Assembly (NCBI GenBank): GCA_004802725.1
Contig: SGPM01000123.1
Span: forward strand, 1 to 64,000
From: Antrodiella citrinella
Lineage: Eukaryota > Basidiomycota > Agaricomycetes > Polyporales > Steccherinaceae
DNA length: 64,000 nucleotides
Direction: 5' to 3'
A program made the translations under genes and the position numbers. Positions 23,669-33,861 of the stretch are shown piece by piece. Within the stretch, counting starts at the first letter, position 1; the number at the start of each line of letters is the position of its first letter. The notes below the pieces were generated by a model, which searched no databases, was not told the DNA's origin, and saw only the letters and a list, made by a program, of their open reading frames with translations.

Positions 23669-26600
23669 ATGGTCGAAACACGAAGTGGCCGAACCGCGCC
23701 TTTACCGCCTCCGCCGCCGGTCAAACCTCGTCCTAAACCTCGGATGAAGAGGGTAAGTAGCAGAATTTCATGGTTAATGCATGAGGAACTGACTTTTTTG
23801 TCAGCGGCCCGTGGCTGCGGCTGAAGAGGAGGAAAGAGACGAAGAAGGAGCAGGGGACGATGTAGGGCATGAACCTGCGCCCAATGTACGTATTTCCTTG
23901 CCTTTGTCGACTCTTCTTCTCCCGTCACCGGTCTCTTCAGACTGCTGTGGGTTGCAAGGGGGTGACAGTGTCCAATCTCTTCAGATTGTTCGCTGCTCGC
24001 TCCCGGGTGTTGTATTGCGTGCTGAATGGTCTTTCGTGATAGTCTGGCCCACATGTAGAGGATCGTGAAGGCCGAACGGTGAGCACGGCGTTATCTTACG
24101 ATTGGTGACTATCCTGATGTCGTACGCGCAGGGTGATGATGAATTGAACGGCTCGACTGGACATTTGAAGGTACGACAAGATGCTACTCGCGAAACAGTC
24201 AGTTTTTTCGGGCCCGAGCAACATCGCACGCATAGCTAATTCGAATGTGACAGGACGTTTATGAATCGAAAGGTGCCAGAAACGTTTCTCATGTTGCCAC
24301 TGCTATGGCGATTGCGGGAATGTCATCTGCTTCGATCCAGAGATCTTCCAACAGAGAAGGTTCTGTCGAAGAACCCGTGCGTCGGAGTGGACGTGTCCCT
24401 ATACCGTCTGCAAAGGTGCGAGATGACCGGAAACGTGTCCGTTCCGTCCCTCCTGCCGTCTCCGCCGATGAGTCGTCTGCGTCTGATGAGGCAGACGACT
24501 TTGCTAAGACTGTGTCGAAAGAGAACCCGCCTTCCTCTGAGTCGGAGGATGATCTGGCCGACGACGGTGACCCGGAGGATGCAGGAACGTTGGAGTTGAT
24601 CACTACTGGGAAGGGGAAGGCTAGAGGGAAGAGGGGACGCGCGGAAAAGAAGGTGAAGGAGAAGAAGCAGCCTCTGAAGAACAAGGGCGATGCGAAGGGG
24701 AAGGGGAAGGCAGTCATCAGCGAAAACGAGGAGGGGGATGCTACGAATGTGAAGAAAGGGAAGGAAAGGATGCAATACCCTCTGCGCGCTGCTTCACCTG
24801 AGCCTCTTCGCGCCGCCGATTCACATCCTCTACCTGATCCGAAGCCGATGGGGCGAGGCCCACGCCCGATCCCTGCGTCTGATGCACAACTGAAGATGGA
24901 GGAGAAGAACGTAGTGGCTGAGATCGAGGAGATAGTCCGAGGGGCGAGCGAATCTGCAGAGGGCAAAGTCTTCGAGAGACCTGCGCGCGGGCCTTTATCC
25001 GACGAAGCACGAGCTCGTTGCGAGGATGTCAGGGATAAGTTGGACGAGCTCATGTCTCTGTGGTCTCGTATACACAGGAAGCCCCCTGAAATCTTCGCTC
25101 AGCACATGGGCATGTCCTTGAAAGCATTACCATCACGCAACACGAAGTTGTGGGACCTGTTTCAATTCAAGTATAGGCGCGATTTCCCGGATGGTACAGA
25201 CATTACTATGTACAGTGCTTCCGAATGCTAACATGCGTGCATACTTAGTTGTTTATGATGCCAAAGAAGCTTCCATTGCGTACTATAAGCTCCAGGCCGA
25301 GCAAGACGATTGGCCTGACGAGGAGGTAGACAATTACTGGGAGAACATTCGCACAGCATTCAACGAGAGTAGGAAGAACACACCAGCCGGTAAAAAGGAC
25401 TCGTCGGACGCAGCACAGCGTGGATATGTGGAGGCATTCGCCAACTCGATGACGAAAATGGTGAGCTTTGGTATTCTCCACCGTAAGGGTATAACTAACC
25501 TGATATGTCCATGAGTAGGCAAACACCTTCGGTCGAGTGAATGGCTCTCATGTCCTGGGTATCGTTCTTCACGTCCCGATCGACAACGGGCCTCAGTATT
25601 TCCAAGTATTCGGCAACACGACCGAGACGAGGGCGTTGCTGAGAGCCAATAGCGATATCGTCAATCCATTCATTGGGTACCTACGTACAGCAATCGGGTA
25701 TGTGTCGTCGTGCAGAGATAACGCACCATAGGCTAATTCGATTTCAGTGCTCTTAAGTTGCTGCGAATGGGATGGAATCTGGGTCCGTTCCTTGATACCA
25801 TTCTTCGATGGTCCGCGACACATCCGATACCTCAGCCGCAAGCCCTTGCATCATGGCCACCTGGGGCGGAGGATGAGAGTGAGAATGAGAAGGCAGGTCA
25901 GGGTAAGAGAAAGGCCAAGAGGAAGGCAAAGGGCAAGGCACAACCTACAAACAGCGAGAAGGACGAATCTGATGAGGAGGATGATGAGGATACTTCGGGC
26001 ACGGCGAAGAAGGTGCCGACAGCTGAGAGGAAGGCTGCATTTCGAGAGCAGACGTTCGCGCGTTTCAGTGAGTGAAAGAAAGTTTATTACACACGCTGGA
26101 GACAAACATATTGATACGTATTTCGAAGGTGCCGCGGCCAAAGCTACGACTATTGGGTGGGACGACAGTAAGAGTCAATTTCCAGGTGGGACTTTTCTGG
26201 AGGTCGCAGTGAAGTATGGCATCCGCTGCACCAACGTTCCTATAGGAAATAGGAAATGGACGTGGCCGGGACCTCAATACGATCGGAAAAAGGTTCCTTA
26301 CGATCACCTGGGAGAAGGTCGAGGATGGGAGTTTGAGCGACTGACTGAAGGTTAGTTTCATATTCGTTCGATGCACACTTGTATTCTAATATACTCGTCA
26401 GAGGAATGGTCGTACAGAAAGACCTCCCAAGCCTGGTCGGACGTACCCTTGGTCGTAAACACGGACGGTGATGCGCTGTGGCGTGTAAGAGACAGCCAGG
26501 CATGGAGAAAGGTGACATTGTCGGGTCAGTCTGACGAGTCTCGTCCTGATCGTGTTGCGGGCGAGAAACGGAAGCATGTTGTCGAGTTACATGCCTCAGA

Positions 26601-27180
26601 GCCTGCGCTCAAGAAGATGAAGCCGAAGCATGACCTGGATGAGGTGGATCGAATGTCAGCGTCGCCCGAGGCAACACATCTTACGCCCGTTCGACAACCT
26701 CCTCGTCCTATACGGCGCCCGGATCCGGACTCTCATGCGCAAGCAGGTCCGTCTCGTGTTGCCCGCGAAACTCTTGACTGGGAGATGGAGGATGACACCT
26801 TGTTCCCGCCATCTCCCCATGTGCTACCCTCCGCAAGACAACATTCGCCGCCAGGACGTCAAGCTGTACCTCCCGATGTGGACACTCGTCGTGATGCACG
26901 ACAGAAGGCTGTGAAGCTTCAGACTGCCAGGACCACCTTACGTCATGCACAGGAGAACTATGATCTGTTGTACGGTCAGTCGATGACCCTTAATGCTGAA
27001 TTGACTGCATGGAGCGTAGAGTATGGTGGTGTGCCGGAGGGTAGTGAGGCTCAGATGGCCCAGCAGATTATTGGCGCGGATCTCTTGAATGAGTTGGATT
27101 TATTGAATCAGGAATTGCAGAAGGCCAAGGACGCACGCCAGGCGGCTATAAAGGCTGTGAAATTGTTAGAGAATGTGTAG
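23669..27180 (+). CDS. Transposon-encoded 964-aa protein, unknown function, C-terminal coiled coil
   Basis: Exons 23669-23752, 23805-23885, 23941-23961, 24061-24078, 24132-24170, 24254-25193, 25249-25460, 25519-25697, 25748-26067, 26129-26350, 26402-27180. They sum to 2895 nt, open throughout. The small exons 3-5 are the least certain. The protein starts MVETRSGRT. A disordered, Lys/Glu-rich region with RRSGRVP and repeated KGKGKA-type basic clusters follows. Then comes a globular middle (WSRIHRKPPEIFAQHMG to 'NTFGRVNGSHVLGIVLHVP'), another basic/acidic stretch, and a small domain with 'TTIGWDDSKSQFPGG'. A heptad-like helix (~residues 860-960) ends ELQKAKDARQAAIKAVKLLE. I recognise no family. 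The basic clusters suggest nuclear and nucleic-acid contact (inference). Confidence 0.8.
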
Positions 27181-27221
27181 TTTTGTGCGTGTTGATTATT
27201 TTGAACTCTCGATATCTCTCC

Positions 27222-27371
27222 CAGTATATATACATGTCTATATTGCATTCAATAATATGACTTGAGCACATTATGACTGTGGCCTCTGTGTGACTACAGT
27301 CTATATACATGTCTATATTGCATTCAATAATATGACTTGAGCACATTATGACTGTGGCCTCTGTGTGACTA
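27222..27371. repeat. 75-bp tandem duplication
   Basis: Two copies, 27222-27296 and 27297-27371, differ at about one base over 75 bp. They contain TGACTTGAGCACATTATGAC. They lie 42 bp after the stop codon of the 964-aa gene, in its 3' region, before the right palindrome array. The near-identity implies a recent duplication. Confidence 0.9.
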
Positions 27372-27436
27372 TTGTTGTCTGCATAAATTCTTGGCATGGT
27401 GTGTGATGGGTTCTAGAGACCAATCAAGTGTGAAGT

Positions 27437-27851
27437 GCAGTGAAGTGGCCCATCACATAAGAGTGGGCCACTCTACTGGCCAAGTCTACATCAAGAGTCA
27501 CTTGAGTGGCCCATCTTCATGTGTGGTCACTCAAGTGGCCCACCATATAAAAGTAGACCACTCCAATGGCTACCTATGCCACTCAGGTGGCCCATGAAAT
27601 GACAGGGGGCCACTGGAGTGACCACATGTTGAAATGGGCCACTCAGATGGCCAAGTCCAGGAGTGAGGGTCACTCAAGTGGCCCATCACATAAAAGTAGG
27701 CCACTACAATGGCCAACATCAAGTACCTATGTCACTGGAGTGACCTGATATTAAAATAATGCCACTTGAATGGCCCATCATGCCACTGGTGTGACCATAT
27801 ATTAAAATGGGCCACTCAGATGGTCAGGTCTGGGGTGAGTCACACTGATGG
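27437..27851. repeat. Right array of about fifteen 12-bp palindrome-like sites
   Basis: Sites related to CCACTNNAGTGG start at 27437, 27468, 27498, 27527, 27558, 27579, 27610, 27639, 27670, 27701, 27732, 27762, 27783, 27812 and 27840. Most gaps are 28-31 bp, and two are 21 bp (about two helix turns). Examples are TCACTTGAGTGG, TCACTCAAGTGG, CCACTCAGGTGG and CCACTCAGATGG. They are more diverged than the left array, but share its half-site and helical phasing. Together they mark the subterminal region of the right end. Confidence 0.85.
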
Positions 27852-28221
27852 TTGGGGGGACCGACCACAACTCCGGACCTTAGAAATGATTAAAGTGCAG
27901 GAGGTTTTAACCCCTGGGATTACTTTACAGGTAGTTAGTAGTAGGATATCCTTGAGCTTGCCACTTTATTATCTTTCTTGCTGCACATTCATTCTGGTAC
28001 AAGTATCTCCACAGAGTAATTTTTATCACTGTCTATTCATAGCAGAATATGCTAGCTACAATAGCATTAAAATTTTGCCTGAGAGACTATAGTGTATGTA
28101 GATGTATATCACAAGATAATAAACAGTATGTTGAGCAGCCCAGATATTTATTNTAGAGGTGTGCACACATCAAACTATATAAATTAATACTAATGATTGA
28201 TTATGATTCTATGGGTAACTG
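27852..28221. other. Right subterminal non-coding sequence
   Basis: AT-rich stretch between the palindrome array and the right terminal repeat. No gene or further repeat is recognised. The first scattered N appears at 28153. Confidence 0.4.
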
Positions 28222-28803
28222 GTAAATTGTCANNATCAGAGNGTNGTTGCCTGGGAAAANATTAGTCAGNATNGTCTTTTGATGCTTGTGATTGGNCCAG
28301 AAGNCCAAAAGGCGACTCTNTGGTAGTGATGATGTACCTACACATAGTATTTAACACACGCACNACCAGAGAGAACAGTGAGGAAATATATGAAATTTTT
28401 TTGTGAGAAGACCCCTGACACCCCATAAGTGGTGGAAATATTGGTCCCAAAGTGAACCAGTCAGGTGGAAAATGAGCCATACAAGTGGGAAATATGTTTC
28501 AAACAGTGCCAGTATAGTGGCCATATGAACCCCCAAAGTGGCCCACGGTATGCCAATATAGTGGCCAAAAGGTATACTTGAGTGGCCCATAGTAGGCCAA
28601 TGTACTGGAAAATATGACCCAAGAAGTGGCCCACAAAAGGCCACTTGGCCACTTGACACTTGGGGGAAGTGGCCCAAGGACCATCCTAAGTGGCACCAAA
28701 AGAGCCACTAGAGTGTCCACTGGCCTCCACAGGGTACCTCAAAGGTATATTAGTTTGGACTTACATGATACCTTTGAGGTATCCAGGGAGGTACCCTGAA
28801 GTG
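28222..28803 (-). repeat. Right terminal inverted repeat region
   Basis: 28222-28525 matches 10146-9835 in inverted orientation nearly base for base, apart from scattered Ns. The outer ~280 bp (28526-28803) are rich in AGTGGCCC/GGCCACT words. They contain an internal inverted pair (AAAGGTAT at ~28741-28748 and ATACCTTT at ~28768-28775) and end in the reverse complement of CACTTCAGGGTACC. Confidence 0.85.
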
Positions 28804-28940
28804 NANNTANGNNNGANNNNNNNNNNNNNNNNNNNNNNNNNNNNNNNNNNNNNNNNNNNNNNNNNNNNNNNNNNNNNNNNNNNNNNNNNNNNNNNNNNNN
28901 NNNNNNNNNNNNNNNNNNNNNNNNNNNNNNNNNNNNNNNN
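28804..28940. other. Assembly gap (N run)
   Basis: Almost entirely N, with a few called bases at its left edge. It hides the right target site of the transposon and any target duplication. Confidence 0.95.
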
Positions 28941-30838
28941 TTCGAAGAAATGGCGAAAAGAACAACTTGGGCAGCTACCGAGACGCTTGGAGCAAAGAGA
29001 CAGAAATCAGAATGAGAGAGGGGATTGCGTTGGACATGATTGTCCTGGAAGTCCTGTAGGTGCTTGTATGAGCGTGGAGTAGGGGGAGATGGAGCTTGTG
29101 CGAGCGGAGTAAGTTCATAGCGAGTGGTCGCCGGAGGCGACTCGGCAGAAATGACAGATAGAGCAGATGGAGCAAGATCAGAATGGATGGGAGGCTCGTC
29201 CGGAGCAGTGAGAGGCAGCATGTGTGACGAACTGGACAAAACGGCTGGAGCCTGAGGTCGTGGGCATTCATTGTAGCAATCGATGGGTCCACTATCTGGG
29301 ACGAACAGAAATGAAACGCGAGGCGAGAGGCAGTGGTGAATTTCCGCAGAGTTTTGCAAGATAGGACCTATGAGGTTGTCCCCCTTGACGCCTGCGAAGC
29401 TCATGAGTGGTGCAATCTCAGTGCATACATATTACGAATCATAACTCACATACAGGAACCAGACGGTACTCGTGATCGGTCGGACTCACGCTCTTCTTGT
29501 AGTCCTTCGCCAGCGCAGCGAGTGTGAATGAACCACAACCAGCGTCTTGATTCAGCTGGATCTTACGACTCGTGTGATCTCGATTGAGGTTGCCAACAGT
29601 GAGGAGATGGAATGACATAGCGTGGAAGGTGGAATGAAGCTCATAGTTGGGTTCGTTGGGATTCAATTGAAAGGCAGCAGGCTCCCGTAAAGGCAGCTGG
29701 ACACGTTTCTCGGCCAAGGTTGCGATAAGGAGCTCCTCCACCTCCGTCATGATGTTGGTATCGGGAGTACCAGTGAAGATGTGCATGACAGCGAGACCGA
29801 GAGATCTGCAAGTCGAAATTATGCTAAGGAACTCCTGTCCAAGAGGAAGTCGGTCGGGACGACGGTTGTCGGGATTGCTATACTACCAACAGATCGCAGA
29901 ATGAGGACATGAACTTAATATGATGTGACAGTGGTAGGCGACTTACATCGTGAGGGAGCATCAAGAAATCCAACTTCAACGTGATGGTTGTCGAGGCTGA
30001 TGGCCGTCTCGAAATACCAACGGGTGCCGCGGCCCCTCTGCCCCGACTCCGACTGCTAGTGCCCGACGATCGATAGCTACCTCCACTTGGGACCCCGAGT
30101 CCGAATGGGGTAGCGAGAGGCATAGTGGATGAAGATGAATGAGAACTCGCAGGAGGAGCAGGCCACCCAAAGGTTTGCGAGGGGAGTGAGGCGGTAGCAG
30201 GTGTCCATGAGGAAGGAATACTGGCAGAGGTCGAAGGAGTTGACATGACGGTAGCGTGAGGCCACGATTGTGAGCGACCTGCCCGCAGGTCGAACTGAGG
30301 ATACGGTAAAACAGGCCCGTTTGAACTGGGAAGAAGACTTTGCAGGTTGAGTCAGTATGTAAGACGCGTGAAAAAGCGATAACACAACGTACGTGGTGTG
30401 GGTGGTAGCAAGCATTTCATGCGCAGAGTATACATGGGGACAATTTCCGCAGCGCTCACTGAATGATGTGATCATCTAGCGGTAGTAGGAGATGTGAGAC
30501 AAGAGACATCGCCGTTGCGGATGAAGCTGTACGTACTACGGTTCCGTTGACTGACGAACGAAAAGAAGGACACGGGCAGTCGACAGTGCGACATGCACCG
30601 CGGGGATTGAATCCATGGGGTGGATGGGTTGGAGCAATGGGTGCAGGAGGGGGATCAGCGATGTTGTGAGATGGCTGTAGATGGCCGCAGTAGCAGGGTG
30701 ACTGCAACATCTCAAATCAGTCGGGTTTTGACCAGCTTAGAGTTGAAAGATCAGACTTACGTTCGCATTTGAGGGATTCACAGGACAAAAAACAGAACAG
30801 CAGGTATGGGCACGGTGACACTGAAAGCACTGGGGCAT
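28941..30838 (-). pseudogene. 5' portion of a host gene truncated at the gap/transposon
   Basis: Minus-strand exons 30838-30761, 30701-30540, 30475-30393, 30337-29947, 29882-29450 and 29391 into the gap at 28941. Frames join without stops. The N-terminus is cysteine-rich (MPQCFQCHRAHTCC, then SPCYCGHLQPSHN, then CRTVDCPCPSF, then RCGNCPHVYSAHEM), suggesting small metal-binding knuckles. A long Ser/Pro-rich segment with SRSRGRG follows. Then comes a globular region ('IFTGTPDTNIMTEVEELLIA', 'YELHSTFHAMSFHLLTVGNL') and another Ser/Pro-rich tail. I do not recognise the family. The coding sequence runs into the N gap beside the transposon end. The Zn2Cys6 exon at 9402-9664, on the same strand across the element, is the plausible missing 3' end. 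Confidence 0.6.
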
Positions 30839-31789
30839 GATAAAAAAATTGCGACGAAACGGACGCGTCTTGGACGCGACCGGAGTGGTATAAAGGTGGA
30901 GAACGGTGGTCAACTCGACCTCTACGACGCGAAGGTTGTGCCAATGATGGGGGGAAGATGAGAGGCCCGAATTTTGGGTGAAGAAGTGCGCAGAGTGAGG
31001 AGGGGGTGATGGGGGAGAATGAGAAGAGGGCAGAGGGCGACGAGGATTGTATTGAAAAAAAGAGTGGGGCGGGGTGTCGAAGGACGATCCTTTCCTGTCA
31101 CATCTATCCATATTGGTCAAGTCGGGCTACGCGACGCACAGTGGCCCACGCACTGACCATTATGATACCTGTAAGCTGCTGATATTCAGAAATCTGAAGC
31201 AGAGGACAACATACAACGTACCTGCACAGATATTGGGCGAAACGATGCAGTTTTTCGGCTGCTGCAGCTTTCTTGGACAGCCTGACAGACGTTTGGTAGC
31301 CACATGGACACTATTCTGACGCCTCCGGAGTTTTCCGTGGGGGCGAGTGTTTTTGCCACATGGCATCAAGATTTATCTGCCATCAAACATGATTTTGCGC
31401 AACTCAAACCGTTTTCTCAGCACCCGGTGCGGTTTTTCCCGGCCCCACAGCAGTTTTTCGGTCACCCCCAAGGGTTTTCCTGTCGCACAAACAGTTTTTT
31501 ATTTTTGTCCAATGCTGCCCTTCATAGGAAACCGGGTCCCGCACCCTGTGGTATACTGTACATTGCACCCAATTTGTTTTTGTTCAATTCGTTGATGACA
31601 AAAATATGCAAAGTGAATGTGAGTGAGTACACATAGTCGTGGTAAAAAAAAGTGTCAGGTTCGTAAAAAAGTAAAGGCTGATGAGATGACATCAGTATAT
31701 ATCGTATAAGCGGCCATTCAAGGGCCTCGTGGCGCTCTCTCCAAGTCCCACCGACAGACTCTCGACTTGGAACCTGCTTTGACACTGAT
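30839..31789. other. Intergenic with GTTTTTC-like repeats
   Basis: Between 31,240 and 31,510 the word AGTTTTTCGG or GGTTTTTCCC recurs about five times (for example near 31248, 31428 and 31451). This suggests a decayed short repeat. No gene is supported. The last 100 bp are probably the promoter of the following gene. Confidence 0.4.
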
Positions 31790-32608
31790 ATGGCGGATGT
31801 ACGCGCCCTACTCAAGGCAAAGCGGCAAGAAGCTCGCGTCAACCACCCACTGGCCTCCTACTCATCCACTGGCCAGCTGCGATGCTTAGCTTGCAGTACT
31901 ATCGTCAAGCAGGCAGCCTCTTGGGTCGGTCACGTTGGAAGTAAAACCCACCGCATCAATGCTGTCAAACTCCGAGAATCTGAGCTCGCGCAGCAGATGT
32001 TAGTGGACGAAGAGAGTGCACAAGCAAAACGAAAGTCGGAGGCACTGGAAGACGATGACGGAGACGTGGACATGAGCCCTGACACGAAGAAGAGGAAGGG
32101 CGACCTGGAAGCGGACGCGTCCACTCACGGATTCCCAGACGACTTCTTCTCAGACCCTTCCCAAGCACCACTACCAGCTCCCGACGACGACGATGAGAAC
32201 GCAGATGCTGCTCCATCGGAGACTCCCCTACCGCCAGTCGATGCAGAGTGGGAGCTCTTCCAGCAGGCTGTGCTCAATCCTCCTACCAACGACGATCGGA
32301 GAGAAGCCTTTGATCGCGCGACTATCGCTGCAGAGCCTGTGTTAGCCAGCGAAGTCCCAGAGGGGTTCCCGCAGGCTCTCGCGCAGGCGACCGGGACGAC
32401 CGGAGAATCACAGCCGGAGCTGAGCGAAGAGGCGTTGCGGAGGCAGAAGGAGCAGGACGAGCGAGAGTTGATCATGGACAGGCTGATGGACGAGGAGAGG
32501 GCGCAGGAGGAGGCAGACGCGAAAGTCACGATGCTGAAGACCAAGCTGGATGCTCTGAAGCGAAAACGAGAGGCTGCGAAAGCGGCACGGACGAAGCAGA
32601 GAACCTGA
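31790..32608 (+). CDS. ZNF830-like C2H2 zinc finger protein
   Basis: Single-exon frame of 272 residues. The N-terminus has HPLASYSSTGQLRCLACSTIV, broken here as C-L-A-C about residue 32-35, and the paired HVGSKTH (H-X5-H). This is the C2H2 finger of the ZNF830 family, which in other eukaryotes acts with spliceosome/transcription-coupled repair factors in the nucleus. An acidic, disordered middle follows (KKRKGDLE, DDDDEN). A C-terminal coiled coil starts about residue 200 (LSEEALRRQKEQDERELIMD) and ends in a basic KRKREAAKAARTKQR. The length fits the family. It converges on COX10, with 74 bp between stop codons. Confidence 0.8.
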   Translation: MADVRALLKAKRQEARVNHPLASYSSTGQLRCLACSTIVKQAASWVGHVGSKTHRINAVKLRESELAQQMLVDEESAQAKRKSEALEDDDGDVDMSPDTKKRKGDLEADASTHGFPDDFFSDPSQAPLPAPDDDDENADAAPSETPLPPVDAEWELFQQAVLNPPTNDDRREAFDRATIAAEPVLASEVPEGFPQALAQATGTTGESQPELSEEALRRQKEQDERELIMDRLMDEERAQEEADAKVTMLKTKLDALKRKREAAKAARTKQRT

Positions 32609-32682
32609 TTATGAGGGAGCTATGTTCTTGCTATATATACAATGTGTTCCTTGTACCACCAGACTTCATGATACCATAATAT

Positions 32683-33861
32683 CTACGAACGAACGACATC
32701 CTGTTCTTCTCTTCTCTTCCACCACATCCAAGACGTCCAATCGACCCCCTGCTTGTGGAACATCATCAGTCCCAGTATCACCGGCAGATACCAGAGACTA
32801 TGATGGAATGTGACCCGTGCTTGCTTCTCGGAGCCCTGCCGCCAGAACTTCCACGCAGCATGCGCCCAGATGGCGTTCGGGACGAGACTTGTGATGGCAA
32901 ACGTCCATGTAGTCAGACCGGAAAGCGGCACGACGACAGAGCACAGCGGAATGAGAAGGAGAGTATGCCGCAGAGACACCAAGGCATTGTTCGCGGGATT
33001 GATGACGGAAAGCATCTTGTAGCCGGCTTGCGCGTAAGAAGCACGGACGAGATGGGAGAGGGAGTTGAAATGAGGAAACTGCCATGAAAACAGCAGCATG
33101 AACAATGCGAATGGAGCCAGAGGGTTGTCAATGAGCGAGAGGTCGACGGGGACGGAGGAGAGGAAGGAGGGTAGGAATATGTGAATGGGGTATTCGGCGG
33201 ACGGCAGGATACCTCCCCCACAGGCTGTCCAGCCCATGAGCGGTGGAAGAGCACCGACGACAGCACCGACCCATGTGTTGACTATGCTGGTCCGTTTAAG
33301 GGAGGTGTATACACCGGAGTAGAGGGCAATGTTGAATGCGCCCAAGATGGCGGTCGTTGGATTGACCATAGTCCAGAGCAGAGCAGGACCTGCTGTTCCG
33401 GTGACAAGCGCGAATCCGAGGGCGTGTGTGGGAGTGATTGCCTTCCGGACGAGAGGGCGCATGCGAGTGCGGGCCATCTGTGCGTCGTACGGGACTTCTC
33501 GGATCTGGTTGATAGTGTTTGCAGCGGCAGAGCAGAATGCGGTGCCCACTGTGGTGGAGAGCAGTACGGAGGCGGTTGTGGGCAGGGGACAGACGGCTAC
33601 ACCGGCCATGGCTGTGAGGACGACCAAGACGGTGAGCCTGGACTTTGCGAGCTGTGCGTACACCTTGAGCAGTCGTCTGGGCGTGAGGACGTCTGCCCGA
33701 CGCCAGGAGACGGGTTCACCGTGGACATGCGTGAGCGGCGGCGAGGCGGGGCTGGACCATCGCGCGTTGTGAAAGAAATACGAGGCAAAAGCGACGGACT
33801 TTGTGGACGCGTGTCGGGAGAAGTGTCGTTGAGGAAATGTACAGCGAAGCGTGCGTTGCAT
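32683..33861 (-). CDS. COX10: Protoheme IX farnesyltransferase (heme O synthase)
   Basis: Intronless 392-residue frame. It adds a farnesyl group to heme b to make heme O, the first step to heme A for cytochrome c oxidase, in the mitochondrial inner membrane. The Arg-rich N-terminus (MQRTLRCTFPQRHFSRH) is a mitochondrial targeting signal. The UbiA-type prenyltransferase core follows: SRLTVLVVLTAMAG, the first aspartate motif NQIREVPYDAQMARTRMRP, ALYSGVYTSLKRTSIVNTW, GALPPLMGW and SWQFPHFNSL. Seven to nine membrane helices are evident. The 5' end faces SNRNP70 across 195 bp, so the two may share a bidirectional promoter. Confidence 0.95.
   Translation of the reverse strand: MQRTLRCTFPQRHFSRHASTKSVAFASYFFHNARWSSPASPPLTHVHGEPVSWRRADVLTPRRLLKVYAQLAKSRLTVLVVLTAMAGVAVCPLPTTASVLLSTTVGTAFCSAAANTINQIREVPYDAQMARTRMRPLVRKAITPTHALGFALVTGTAGPALLWTMVNPTTAILGAFNIALYSGVYTSLKRTSIVNTWVGAVVGALPPLMGWTACGGGILPSAEYPIHIFLPSFLSSVPVDLSLIDNPLAPFALFMLLFSWQFPHFNSLSHLVRASYAQAGYKMLSVINPANNALVSLRHTLLLIPLCSVVVPLSGLTTWTFAITSLVPNAIWAHAAWKFWRQGSEKQARVTFHHSLWYLPVILGLMMFHKQGVDWTSWMWWKRREEQDVVRS

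Larger units (their letters stand above)
9665..28803. mobile_element. KDZ-type DNA transposon, about 19.1 kb, four genes
   Basis: The element begins CACTTCAGGGTACC at 9665, and the exact reverse complement ends at 28803. An inner block of about 300 bp is nearly identical in inverted orientation (9835-10146 versus 28222-28525). Genes inside: KDZ transposase (-), unknown 855 aa (-), Ulp1-type protease protein (+), unknown 964 aa (+). Each has an open spliced frame, so the element may be recent or still competent. Palindrome arrays flank the gene block at 10603-10831 and 27437-27851. No target-site duplication can be read because the right junction lies in Ns. KDZ (Kyakuja-Dileera-Zisupton) elements are known from fungi. 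The boundaries are inferred from the inverted repeats. Confidence 0.85.

Noticed and set aside
27222..27851. Possible CRISPR-like direct repeats with ~30-bp spacing
   Set aside because: The host is a fungus, the repeated words are 12-bp degenerate palindromes, and no cas genes exist; they fit transposon subterminal sites.
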